Shown piece after piece: positions 37,801 through 42,369 of a DNA stretch of 63,826 nt (position 1 is the stretch's first letter; every line of letters begins with the position of its first letter). The stretch spans positions 1 through 63,826 of the forward strand of contig JAUNMR010000022.1 of assembly GCA_030537455.1 (NCBI GenBank). The letters run 5' to 3'. A program made the translations under genes and the position numbers. The notes under the pieces were generated by a model. It was given only the letters and a program-made list of their open reading frames with translations. It did no database searches and was not told the DNA's origin. Source of the stretch: Planctomycetia bacterium (lineage in GTDB: Bacteria; Planctomycetota; Planctomycetia; Pirellulales; Thermoguttaceae).

Positions 37801-38711
37801 AACGCGCGGGCGTGATCGATACGCCGTCCACCACGGTTACCACCGAACTCGACGTTGTCGATCCTACCGACGGTCTTATCTCCCTGCGTGAAGCGCTCAT
37901 CTATGCAGAACAAGCGTCCAACCAGCTCGGTAATACCGTGCGATTCAGCGCTGAGCTCGACGGAACTACAATCGTGCTCGATAGTCCTATCACTCTCGCC
38001 AGAAACGTTCGTTTCGACGGCGCGGGTTACGATATCACGCTCGACGCCAACGGTACCGGGCCGGTCTTTAATATCAGTATTGACCAAACGTACAACGATA
38101 TTAATGCGAACGTTCCGAACGTCTACCTGAGCAATCTGACGCTCACCGGTGGTAAGAACAATTCCAGCGGCGGCGCGATCAATATCACCGCGGGCAACGT
38201 CTCTCTCACCAATCTTGAGATCTTCGGTAACGAAGCGAGTAAATACGGCGGCGCGATCTATGCGTACGATAGCGAGTTGACTATTACTAACTGCCGTATC
38301 GGCGGCAATACCGCGGCGTACTATGGCGGCGTTGTGAACGAGTTCGGACGCACTGTGCTCAATAACAGCTACGTTGCTGAAAACGTCGGACTCATTGCCA
38401 ACGCCGGCGCGGATATTTGGGGCAAGTCTGTTGTCAATTATGTCAATAGTAAGAACAATGTCGTCGGCTACGTCGCCGATAACATTACCCTCTACAACGA
38501 CGTGAATGGCAACCGAGTCGGCACGGCGGAAACGCCGATTAAGCCGTTCGTCAACGCCGCGGCTGGTAACCTCGACGTCCTGCCGGAATACGCGATTGCC
38601 GAAGGAGCCGTGCTCGATGACGTCTTCGATTCCTACGACGAACTGGAAGAGAACCTTGATATTGAATTTGCCGTGCTCGACGACGACTTCTTCGGTTTCG
38701 ACGAGTTTTAA
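22851..38711 (+). CDS. Giant secreted protein: LEPR-XLL start, two pseudo-protease domains, PPC and Fn3 domains, nine SLREA/beta-helix modules
   Basis: 5,286 residues. I use the ATG at 22851 because GAAGGA (22836-22841) is nine bases upstream; the in-frame ATG at 22842 abuts that site. Residue 41 onward reads MEALEERQLLAVD, the LEPR-XLL motif of giant planctomycete surface proteins. Residues ~125-310 resemble the IdeS/Mac cysteine-peptidase fold, but the catalytic Cys and His positions are A143 and T290. Three pre-peptidase-C-like domains (about 370-555, 556-703 and 997-1190) and an Fn3-like domain (about 1200-1287) follow. Residues ~1297-1497 look like a caspase (C14) domain whose His and Cys positions are S1377 and S1426. 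From 1585 on, nine DG-x-SLREA elements (1589, 2028, 2830, 3164, 3483, 3804, 4379, 4670, 5011) each lead a right-handed beta-helix with GGAIY-type repeats. The C-terminus is a short acidic, Phe-rich tail. It is probably an adhesin-like or surface-shell protein. Confidence 0.85.
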   Translation: MSLTSKRFLAGLVNRVKNNTAESRATSKRREHELTARRLTMEALEERQLLAVDPSLLQLASQAQVASQNVNDEAIDLSAIVAQTSASSNATITVDQASFEEMTLVQETNFTANVSNAVATTTSSHMVVADFAAQLTITTDQMAWAATLADLLAYTGWSQVSIVDATSDKSPEEQTFDYFTESFTNDQSSMLYAYGWFMGGANEYIYQGQTNWAQIYADNTNGGLFPAGTGEWSEYTEYASEILAADIPSPLYGISTMFLDNNYGVGMEIHLADNLNEDVVNATTNIPVKTWGAYWGYDYDATYDATDKEYYTAVYMSNADTGEVERLPIEWDNSLNAYVFKTLSPTTNYRPYIYSFTVIQRMPGYGVLEPDAYEPNNSADDFENETIADLGKIDEIVPSASSGATVYGNTFTLDNLTLYAEGSEDGAVAADPVDYYKFELGQTASNSDSIVVKYAEGYLNDPLKVTLYVCGDDGTPYVVDAADYGFVEGHFNSVASQIVEHTADADGKIYSQVYNLQTITLAGLTAGTYYLKVEFADGVVSGVNQKYSVTFNAGYDDLYESNNSFEEVKAAPVTSDAAPTSNFGVLFGEVMISDLVLRQYSDKIDEVDWYRFEMSEKGSSANFIKLYYNSTSSQVNDADLDLYLYREDDSDPRGYKLVAKSYAEMTDVETIDLADVDAGVYYIKVVGNYSAGNVEYKLQINPGVSDVPDVRMEVPTTYNWEAPLVVSGEKYVANSSETYVNDAIVGIDTSVYLNFGFSVYGASKETGASETAVYKGVKLGLYINGVLVDSADLDEMISANTSLSATTRDKLYDLFCGDGVDMYANEKFIISNLNLGRIVDTDSFAAKYFDATAQAPNSIVLVVNPDNYTPGEKFGVVEDHQETKQIVLKYDAASKAFYNGSVLTNIGKGETFEVYRNGSLIATVKNTGYDYVFVGNTVINGVRYKDGASFTFVDGDYALVSVVEHQYAVNLDYTVKPDVEGVLEYVVDNNMAATYFIVNSLSEDDFAPNGSIADILENENDDATHPDLGVANIENLTGYTGDDGGVYFRRQIDNLVITGEKDTNDAYISDWFKFSLKTSEEDQTPNYENAYIEIDIDDTYAALDDSENLGDLDLYLYKFVPKDPTVSFEEAYESGAYNIVLIDSSKGVGDTERINFADNNMEDGTYFICVSGFNGSSNRYSLILDGFTQSGDIEPSDPSAYFTDDAITILNSIATVNIDVPSSDYVSQVTLQYRVSGEDGWTTAGTYKPSVKTVKIAGLQSDTKYEFRLTVSNYFVQDDPLTATVVKQTETFLNEVVYRAVIVGVADYPGTSGDLVAAANDAKAFYNELLEDPQWAEENITLLTNTNATRAAVLNALQEIAQVSDDNDVLVFYFAGSGASAITGGRQVGYLKTYGSIRSEYLSSVDLLSAVESIAAGSKQFILDGSQISNTAEATSMNYTPFITALTGSTVNGSSDIVAQTTVLTACEDGVVSPVGQGSRSVFNRALIDAMETYRTVVTEEEVEEDDTLEISDGRVTFTEILSAVNSNDRMVAFDLLATVTSNDPDGDTVIMNGEWNEDDAYAQKWLDAGAIVVTTSVDTVDAHDGKISLREAANLIGTILNKTTRLEDGATFTLAAGSQITIGTTSGELVDDVELVYQNGSFRTAGACSLQTTTRTVDFSRAGNVVSWSSDVWEDGYVTLADENDVKVQDVTYVLLAQTSTPILDDANVVIGYETTSVELEEGDVLTTAETGGRELIVTKVGQNYRLVMDGVVVTRTSGLYLDGVAVTIATTVDVDQNVEMAKILFEDSVADKVFKLDTSAGPIDFANGGVVDATSLKGGLLIDGQGASSLIKASGANLVTIIGAKLTNASGAVAVVESGASLEIANSLIYGNAGGVDGVFANEGDLSFVNATIVNNTADGNLVEGSGTTSVVNTIISLNTAATANLTIDDTNVVSTADIGFTDAANGDYTLLKTSAAIDIGQNSAVKLHSGVVLTLDLAGEERIGIASTVDAGCYEYTVALADRETPSTVVTILEDIVDATDDEISLREAIAYAGTTYEVETTLEEGDILTTDDGTEVEVRFGRLMTFDGVSAIQNGQYYAIEGVYLLDEYGEPTLLEEGDVVTLANGSSATVVGTRLQYASGIPVAAGATITTAKGVTGTLSYGAVTNFTRNQQIRVALTAAIIDPSTPVGTFDAGTYTLTYQQNGTFSATLNVTTTDESNNSTTSTFDANFKLIADTKFNFLDSDGQVAEEGIIATQRTVELEDGKYSLVTPITETIGRQTVTLYATGAQFTLERGVFTDADGNVVTLAKGTELISPTGATVVFQSVNYSNASLQAGDNLTDSTGKTMQYKEGLTLYEEITLGTTITFKPGLQAGTVVLEKGDISVERAITLDATLNSGLTIDAQDASRVFTIDTYRETNTNAYVTLNGLTLVNGADDQGGFIYVESGSNVRVSDTTMTGSGAQKSTMGGAIYNAGRIVVESNNKPTTISAVSADYGGAIYNVGNLTVTAATISDVQATDGAGVYNTGVATLAGVTIANAVATGDGGAIYNSGTLSLTKKSSLSGSAVNGGAVYNAGQFTVVNADLVNSTATNGAGIYNAAGKTSLTSATIMGNVASQFGGAIYDAAQFFVTRTVIAENDAASNGSGVYTTGSGSIVSSLLVANGQNTNSTGKYVVYVQGGELTLTGDDVVGNTQAGVYVNSGSLNLFNTIVGDNNGYDLNYTNSTVDAQYSMVERARQSLGSTNLDYEPNFYSFDKSQIADWQTAWNLRLNTSSPAVGGGSTSYNWYTNMSGNKTTLTVDFAGNSRVTESGVDVGAYSSTVTTEAGSNVVTTLNDTMDPYDGLTSLREAIRYASNGKTVADRTVVFSPSLFAVSNQGTITLDKELQTIIISSNVVITSEYTDEFGKTSYYDITIDGSDAKVPLFKFDSKADVEIRGMTLANGSATGDNQNGGAMIIEGGSVSLLDCVVTGNTAERNGGAVYQTDGVFFAVDSLFYDNNAGSTRGYGGAICVLGGQSYIYNSTIASNGAGVYGGVFSSDGLVVLANSIVAQNRGAQNVDVFATNLEATSNLIGVMDSWRSVAGFNGNIVGAPLTPVDPLFTDVANGDFTLASGSLAINAGVNSYAYGPDGVRLKFDLNSNERIIGGVVDMGAFESGFQDVPSTVVTTLNDVQDQTDGLVSLREAIEYAQQLGTPITFDLGEDFEGDADIYLDATLGAIDVTSKLVIDATSLPEGLTIHGDSDRIFYVHRSGSVLENGSVTTEDGALTLKNVALTEGMATRGAAIYMDGGSLDLTNVLIYNNSATDEGGAIYATAGSIVMLNTTVAGNEANNYAGVYTNGSLTLQNSVVAENASENSGSDYNYDLAVGGKMTSVASVVGSAEDSIAAQFNGVNGNTFGTTEAFVDAGFTAPQSYDFTLLQDSIAVNAGSNRLIGMPGYYASILQTVSNPTVVNVDYAGNPRLVGGTVDIGAYEYQEETEAPAVVVTTLDDIVDPFDGKISLREAIDYAGSSYYLNGATTRVGRTITFDPTLANGVITLTETLEITKCVTIDASNLAGSITLDAGRDGFNAVTINGQADSVSDTITICGLGITGGEADYGAGVYHVNGKVNLINCVVYANEGVYGAGIASVAQADVTSSEEDANSLNLINCTVANNNATGGYAGLWSIGGPVSVINSIIAKNTVNGEVGQDVSVSNLAKLQSSLIGVATNSFARAYNESFGNFVGTAAEPVDPSFTNLETNDLSLGRDADGVVSIAVNAGDNTLVTLPDGSIPATDAANNLRIIGSMVDMGAYESQLGPTEIPSLLVTTLNDVVDEYDGLISLREAVAYANNYGLASTITFAPRLTGQTLVLDSSLILSNDVTIDGLTNGVQGLTLTLSDDVDDQSIIYVNSGSSVINGLTITNRYTERYRAGGETSVEQGGAIYVRAGSLSIYNSLITDNAAQSGSAIYVNEDSDSATVTLCNCTVIANVGQSSDENQGAAIYSERGVVNLWNTIVASNNLENGDSAQDVYKGRVQTIEENVVERSSVTLSVDQYGGEAYQFTDGQTFYWNWSNVTYSEGAFYLYYGTDYQYEANFVNGDTVNLPSQRTLTYQTNGWFAEGVAYEPTLSNGDTALWTSVETGETTTVYYNNGTFRTGSYNGTAVVFTEGDSLTVDVSTSYAYNDGSFYRVNVTYARTGWFGRREYVLSQEAQVEYAQMALANLQNQLQYRTTFTKTVNGVDVVYEIADASVEIIGYSAEVTASNDGYTVDYSYTASYTFSARSGLTVLHSYIEKSDTLAALTSGNGSFIGSSTNDLSGETERMFVDLENADYNLTDDSLATNAGDNTYFNQGTINGTFDSLDILGNPRIYYTTVDMGAYENQNAKDSPVTGVYGSTVQITVTTAADVVDSSDGFTSLREALATANTLASRGYNNINIVFDNKYTIHVDSSQGSLTVDAPVTIYAEGSTIDCDQSGCGLIVSTDGEVAINNLIITNGVAAQGSGIKLLDGDLILANCLIYNCESTVSGAVYTESTGVLRIYNSTIAKNIAVEGSGVYGATGSNVLLYNTIVAQNNSSTIGETVTDVSLNGSYSLYNTLVGSAGTATAAAKLRASSSNSKIGYGVDNAIDPLFVNSTNGNFHVSATSSPAKNAGSTAYIYGTYPQDLDGNLLTGAALISMGAYQIGTEAMSTVVTTLDDVVDSTDGLISLREAIAYAAQLGDNVYGASIGSVDNSAYNATNAMNNASAYSATYYHPITFDPSLAGGTIVLTSTLNFNQTWSGRWNNQIFDYMIDGSSISGLGGITIDASNVEAEGMFGGGAIFSIGGSADTTNGLYWPGLLDVRNVKIVGNQTQTCFSAGLYSILSLRNTLVEGFRTAVTVRDNDSDQAGVAHIYNSTIIGGISVSGPVYLYNSIVTGNVNINYTDANPGYRYCYAYTSYVYTYSGRTARFSPDAGTITGGTPADLFVNAAGGDYRLGDGSLCTNMGNNTYVLTLAPTHADAEVDANGNLRIIGNAVDMGCYERAGVIDTPSTTVTTELDVVDPTDGLISLREALIYAEQASNQLGNTVRFSAELDGTTIVLDSPITLARNVRFDGAGYDITLDANGTGPVFNISIDQTYNDINANVPNVYLSNLTLTGGKNNSSGGAINITAGNVSLTNLEIFGNEASKYGGAIYAYDSELTITNCRIGGNTAAYYGGVVNEFGRTVLNNSYVAENVGLIANAGADIWGKSVVNYVNSKNNVVGYVADNITLYNDVNGNRVGTAETPIKPFVNAAAGNLDVLPEYAIAEGAVLDDVFDSYDELEENLDIEFAVLDDDFFGFDEF
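30207..30700 (+). repeat. GGAIYN-type short repeats inside the giant gene
   Basis: Seven or so copies of a G-G/A-x-Y-N/D motif (GGAIYN, GAGVYN, GGAVYN, GAGIYN, GGAIYD) follow one another about every 24 residues. This is the pattern of polymorphic-membrane-protein-like beta-helix coils, and it forms the longest uninterrupted solenoid stretch of the protein. Confidence 0.7.
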
Positions 38712-38751
38712 TTCCGCCGACGCACAGAGCGTTTTGAGTTAGGTTAGTTTT

Positions 38752-38788
38752 AGCCCGGGGTACTTGTCATGAGTAGCCCGGGCTTTTT
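38752..38788 (+). terminator. Intrinsic terminator of the giant gene
   Basis: Stem AGCCCGGG (38752-38759) pairs with CCCGGGCT (38777-38784), with possible further pairing inside the loop, followed by a T5 run. It lies 40 bases after the stop. Confidence 0.85.
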
Positions 38789-38894
38789 ACATACCCGAGG
38801 CACGAGGAACTTAGCCTAAAGGGGCAACGCCCCGTGTCAGACGACTAGGCGCCGGGATAATGTGTCGCGTCGGTATAATTGGCAAAAAGGTTTT

Positions 38895-39172
38895 TTGACG
38901 TCTTTTTGGAAAATATAATATTTTCTTGTCAAGTGGAGCGACCCTTCTGACGATATCTGTAGTACAGGAGAAAAAACGCGGAATGGAAGCTGCGTTGAGT
39001 TTGTTTATAACGCCTTTGAGCAAGTCTCGTACAACTTGTGAGAAGTCTCTTGTAACTGTAGATCAAGTTGAGAAAATCCGGACGCAGGACGCGTAGAGAG
39101 ATACGACTTTGTGTAGAATGCGCCGGGACGCAACTCAGTTGCGGTTAATGCGTACGTTCCCAGGGGGGGAAT
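38895..39172 (+). other. Intergenic region with a possible small transcript
   Basis: No convincing protein gene is present. TTGACG (38895-38900) is followed by TATAAT-like sequence at 38914-38921 with a short spacer. A perfect 7-bp hairpin with a one-base loop (39129-39143) lies further on, and a strong plus-strand terminator closes the region at 39173-39215. This suggests a short RNA or a tiny gene on the plus strand. Confidence 0.25.
38983..39096 (+). CDS. Possible 37-residue small ORF
   Basis: ATG at 38983 begins MEAALSLFITPLSKSRTT. AGGAG lies about 12 bases upstream, which is longer than ideal. It has no recognisable motif. I list it only because it lies between promoter-like and terminator sequences. 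Low confidence. Confidence 0.15.
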   Translation: MEAALSLFITPLSKSRTTCEKSLVTVDQVEKIRTQDA

Positions 39173-39215
39173 AGTCCGGCGATTCGAGCTTTTTCGGTCG
39201 TCGGACTTTTTTTTT
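39173..39215 (+). terminator. Strong intrinsic terminator on the plus strand
   Basis: AGTCCGGCGA (39173-39182) pairs with TCGTCGGACT (39198-39207) through a 10-bp stem with one G-T pair, and nine T residues follow. It has no annotated plus-strand gene upstream except the already terminated giant gene. Confidence 0.7.
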
Positions 39216-39273
39216 CTTGAGATATCTGTCTGGCGCTTGACTCGTGCGATATACGTCGACGTAGTTCGCACGC

Positions 39274-40446
39274 TTATTCTTTTTTGCCCAGATTGCCGCC
39301 TTGCCGACGGCGTAGCTGCGCCGCGACACGCTGTAGACCTTCTAGTCGCGCGCGAAAGATCGGCGTCTTTTTAAAGAGACGTCGAAAACTTGCTTCCTCG
39401 AGGTTCTCTACGCCACACAGAGGTATTTCCATCGGCTCTTCCGTAGTCAGTGACGCGTTATAGGGGCAGACGCGTTGACACAGATCGCAACCGAAGAGTC
39501 GACCCTGGAGCGCCTCGGAGATATCTTCTGGGAGCGGATCGCGATTCTCAATGGTCCAGAAGTTCAAGCATCGCGTGGCGTTGAGCGTACGATCGCCGGG
39601 AATCGCGTTCGTTGGACAGGCGTGAAGACAGCGTCGGCATTTTTTACAGAAATTTTCGGGTTCCTGACCCGGTTTAAAGGCGATTCCTTCCGCATGCTGG
39701 AGCGACGCGTACGCTTGCCGATACTCTTCAAGCGTGGAGTAACCGCTGAGCGTTTCAAAGGGCGTAGAGACCAGAAGCTCCCCAAGAAAGAAACGCGAGC
39801 CGAGCGTGGGATGAATCGCCAGGCTATGCAGACCGCACTGCCCCAGACCGGAGACGACCGCCCAAGATTTTTCTAGCAGTGGCGCGGTATCGACCGCAAT
39901 GCGAGCGACCCCGTCGGGAAAACGTTTTTGATAGAACTGCATGAGCGCACGGAGTTTACCACGAAGTACGTCATGATAATCAAGACAGGACGCATAGGGG
40001 ATAATTTTTCCGACGTATGAGTCGTTCTGCGAGTTTGCATGTAATTCGGGCGCGTTTGCAAGCAGCTTGCGACGCTCCTGTGAACACGCGACGACCTTCT
40101 TTTCACTGAGCGCGACGATGATCAGTGTTTGAGCCTGTGGCAGAACCGAGCGCGGGTTGCGTCGTGCTTCCACGTCTGAGACGAGATAGCTGATATTAGA
40201 GCAACGACCTTGGGCGACTCGTTCGCAAAAGATCGGGAAGTGCGCCGCGTCCGCGACAGGCGCAAGAGAGAACGCGTCCAGACCGAGACTTAGGGCATGG
40301 GAACGCAGTGTAAAGAACGTTGGATTAAAGCTGAGATTAGAGCTGGCACAAGGGTGGAGGCACGCGCAAGAAAAAGAACCGTTCCACGTTGTGGCGTTAC
40401 CAGCGACAGAACGTGGAACGTTAGGTAGAGTTTCTTGGGACGACAT
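39274..40446 (-). CDS. queG: Epoxyqueuosine reductase QueG
   Basis: 390 residues. Two ferredoxin-type 4Fe-4S motifs are present: CKKCRRCLHACP and CDLCQRVCPYN. The cobalamin-binding N-terminal half contains the family phrases RNPRSVLPQAQTLIIVA, PYASCLDYHDVLRGKLRAL and VDTAPLLEKSWAVVSGLGQCGLH. QueG carries out the last step of queuosine synthesis, reducing epoxyqueuosine in tRNA anticodons with cobalamin. The first 45 residues, including the Cys-rich SCACLHPC, precede the usual QueG start, and no Shine-Dalgarno is seen at 40446, so the real start could be further in. queD lies about 5 kb away on the other strand. Confidence 0.92.
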   Translation of the reverse strand: MSSQETLPNVPRSVAGNATTWNGSFSCACLHPCASSNLSFNPTFFTLRSHALSLGLDAFSLAPVADAAHFPIFCERVAQGRCSNISYLVSDVEARRNPRSVLPQAQTLIIVALSEKKVVACSQERRKLLANAPELHANSQNDSYVGKIIPYASCLDYHDVLRGKLRALMQFYQKRFPDGVARIAVDTAPLLEKSWAVVSGLGQCGLHSLAIHPTLGSRFFLGELLVSTPFETLSGYSTLEEYRQAYASLQHAEGIAFKPGQEPENFCKKCRRCLHACPTNAIPGDRTLNATRCLNFWTIENRDPLPEDISEALQGRLFGCDLCQRVCPYNASLTTEEPMEIPLCGVENLEEASFRRLFKKTPIFRARLEGLQRVAAQLRRRQGGNLGKKE

Positions 40447-40487
40447 GACCAGACGCCAAAATGTGGTTGCTAGACTAGACGACGTCG

Positions 40488-41033
40488 TCAGAAGTCGGCG
40501 CGCGTTGTCGTTATGACTCGATTGGTCGCGCGAGTGTGACCCGAGTACGTTTGGTAAACGTCAAGTTCGCGAGAAGGAATGGAAACAAACTTACCGCCCT
40601 GCGGTTTAGAACTGTTTTTTAGCTCGCGTTTGGTTTCAAATGCTTGACCTTCTGTCAAGGGCGTTTCCAAGGAACTGGGGGTCATGAGTACTTTTCGAGA
40701 ATCTTCCGACGTCATGTTCGCATTGCGAAACGTCGGACGAGATTCATGGTAGGCGAAATGATCATCGTACTCTTCGCGACCTGTGTCTGAGGGAGTTACG
40801 TCCGCGCCATCGTCGCTATCGACTGCGGAAGACGGTTGAACTGATTTCACTGCTTCCTCAACAGACTCCAACGGAAGCGTGAGCGTCGCTTTACTTCCAG
40901 AGTCGTCGGGTTCAGTGTGACTAGCGTCGGCGTCATTCCGCAACTGGAGAACGTTAGGAAAACATGTAACGTTTAACCACAGACACATAACAACCAAAAG
41001 CGCCGACATGAAAAAACTTGATAGCTTGAACAT
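40488..41033 (-). CDS. Small secreted protein of unknown function
   Basis: 181 residues. The N-terminus (MFKLSSFFMSALLVVMCLWLNVTC) is a signal peptide or lipoprotein-like signal. The rest is hydrophilic, Ser/Thr/Asp-rich and low in complexity, with no recognised domain, so it looks intrinsically disordered. A purine-rich GAGATGAG precedes the ATG. It lies upstream of queG on the same strand (42-base gap), so the two may share a transcript, though their functions look unrelated. Confidence 0.55.
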   Translation of the reverse strand: MFKLSSFFMSALLVVMCLWLNVTCFPNVLQLRNDADASHTEPDDSGSKATLTLPLESVEEAVKSVQPSSAVDSDDGADVTPSDTGREEYDDHFAYHESRPTFRNANMTSEDSRKVLMTPSSLETPLTEGQAFETKRELKNSSKPQGGKFVSIPSRELDVYQTYSGHTRATNRVITTTRADF

Positions 41034-41371
41034 TTTCTCATCTCTTTAGCGCAAAGGCTCTCCTTAGGGTTCTTACCAAACGTCGCTGAAAAGGCGCGAA
41101 TGGCATATGATACTAGATTCTCTAGTTTATCCAGAGTCTCTAATCTTTTAGTATCGTCCATTTTAACGACGACTAGAATTATTCAAGGAAGATAATGAAC
41201 GATATGGATAAATTAGATAATTTTTTATAGCAGAGATTGATAATAAAATAGATTTTATGTGAAATAACGAGAATGACAATGACGACGATTGTAGCAGTAA
41301 GACAGATTGCTAAAATTATATTTTACTGCTTGACGCCGGAATTCCGCGCGCTATAATAAGAGAACCTTCAC
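41034..41371. other. AT-rich intergenic region upstream of tRNA-Gln
   Basis: No gene is supported. It holds the tRNA-Gln promoter at its right end and an imperfect inverted repeat around 41108-41157 (GATACTA with TAGTATC at the ends) in the leader of the minus-strand secreted-protein gene. A 62-codon minus-strand frame beginning at 41161 has no ribosome site and overlaps the secreted-protein gene. Confidence 0.4.
41330..41357 (+). promoter_or_regulatory. Promoter of tRNA-Gln (CTG)
   Basis: TTGACG (41330-41335) and a consensus TATAAT (41352-41357) have a 16-base spacer. The tRNA begins 14 bases later. Confidence 0.85.
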
Positions 41372-41442
41372 TGGGGTATAGCGTAAAGGCAGCGCAGCTG
41401 GCTCTGAACCAGTTAGTCGGGGTTCGAATCCCTGTACCCCAG
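41372..41442 (+). tRNA. tRNA-Gln (CTG)
   Basis: A 71-base cloverleaf. The acceptor TGGGGTA pairs with TACCCCA, including the weak first U-A pair typical of tRNA-Gln. The anticodon loop CTCTGAA gives anticodon CTG, and the T arm contains GGGTTCGAATCCC. The discriminator is G, and CCA is not encoded. Confidence 0.95.
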
Positions 41443-41479
41443 CTTTTTTATTTCTTGGCGATTTCGCTTGGATACGTTG

Positions 41480-41510
41480 AGACGACTGTGGTTGGCGCGT
41501 CGTCTTTTTT
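41480..41510 (+). terminator. Intrinsic terminator of tRNA-Gln (CTG)
   Basis: AGACGAC (41480-41486) pairs with GTCGTCT (41499-41505), followed by a T6 run. Confidence 0.75.
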
Positions 41511-41686
41511 ATTTCTTGAGCTGTGTCTGGGAGCGATTGACTCACGCGTGGCTTTACTGATATTTACGAGCGTACGGCGCGGCGCTAAAGGGAGCGCATG
41601 TGGCGTGGCGCGAGAGTCGAGACGCCAACAGTTGTGAACGCGTTACTTGGATAGGAACGTTTAAACACTTGGGCGGCATATAGAAG

Positions 41687-41722
41687 AAAAAAGTCCGAGC
41701 GAGGCGTGCGCGTCGCTCGGAC
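41687..41722 (-). terminator. Terminator of the DUF1559/lipoprotein unit
   Basis: On the minus strand a 10-bp perfect stem GTCCGAGCGA/TCGCTCGGAC (41693-41702 and 41713-41722) is followed by six T residues. Confidence 0.8.
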
Positions 41723-41784
41723 AATGAAAATCTAACCTAGCTAAACAGTGGAGTTAGCGCGTATGGTTCGCGTTGCGACGCGTC

Positions 41785-42324
41785 TTAGAGGAAGGCGCGT
41801 TGTACTTCGATCATAACGTGTTCGCCGACTTCAAAGGTCTCCGCGTTTTTACCGGCCTTGATGGAGATCGTCAGGTCGCTAGTTTCGATCCTTTTATATT
41901 TCGGATCGACTTCTTCGAATTCCTTTTCTTCCTCGTCGACTTTTTTCATCCACTCCCTTAGTTCGGTCGGGTCTTCCGGCGGGGTCGGTTGGTTTTTACG
42001 CGTTTCACTTTCGAGCATAGTGGTCTTATAGACCACGACGTTGAAATCACCCTCGGGGGCGCCGAGGTATTTTCCGAGCGTACGAATGACGCACACGCCG
42101 TTGTCGTCGGTGACGCCTCCGGCGAACCATTTGTAGTTTAGGTCGTCCTTCTTCATGAGTTGTACGCTAGCGCCAGGGCATGGGGCGCCCGCCTGGGTAA
42201 TGGTAATGGTCGTGGGATAGATCTTTGGCATATCCGGCGGGGTTTTTTCGCCGACACAACCGACGAAGGCGACACAGCAAGTCAGAAGGCTCAGCGCGTG
42301 TGCGATAATGAATTTTTTAGACAC
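41785..42324 (-). CDS. Lipoprotein with carboxypeptidase-regulatory-like domain
   Basis: 179 residues. The N-terminal signal ends in a lipobox-like sequence (VAFVGC), so the mature protein probably starts at that cysteine and is membrane-anchored. The visible repeat-like part (TTITITQAGAPCPGASVQLMKK, then a Gly-rich turn and DDNGVCVIRTLGKYLGAPEGDFNVVVYK) is the carboxypeptidase-regulatory/transthyretin-like fold that planctomycetes often encode beside DUF1559 genes. The C-terminal part has a Glu/Lys-rich linker. It lies 45 bases downstream of the DUF1559 gene, so cotranscription is likely. Function unknown. Confidence 0.78.
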   Translation of the reverse strand: MSKKFIIAHALSLLTCCVAFVGCVGEKTPPDMPKIYPTTITITQAGAPCPGASVQLMKKDDLNYKWFAGGVTDDNGVCVIRTLGKYLGAPEGDFNVVVYKTTMLESETRKNQPTPPEDPTELREWMKKVDEEEKEFEEVDPKYKRIETSDLTISIKAGKNAETFEVGEHVMIEVQRAFL

Positions 42325-42369
42325 GAGAGAATCTCCTCGGCGTGCATGGATGGAAGCGAACTGTACAGA

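Larger units (their letters stand above)
41443..41784. other. Gene-free stretch between tRNA-Gln and the lipoprotein gene
   Basis: It contains two terminators (separate entries) and a 15-bp direct repeat cttttttatttcttg at 41443-41457 and 41504-41518 flanking the tRNA terminator stem. No protein gene is supported. Confidence 0.4.

Noticed and set aside
40973..41161. 62-residue minus-strand frame upstream of the small secreted protein
   Set aside because: No ribosome site, it overlaps the start of the signal-peptide gene in another frame, and the second half is Cys-rich nonsense.
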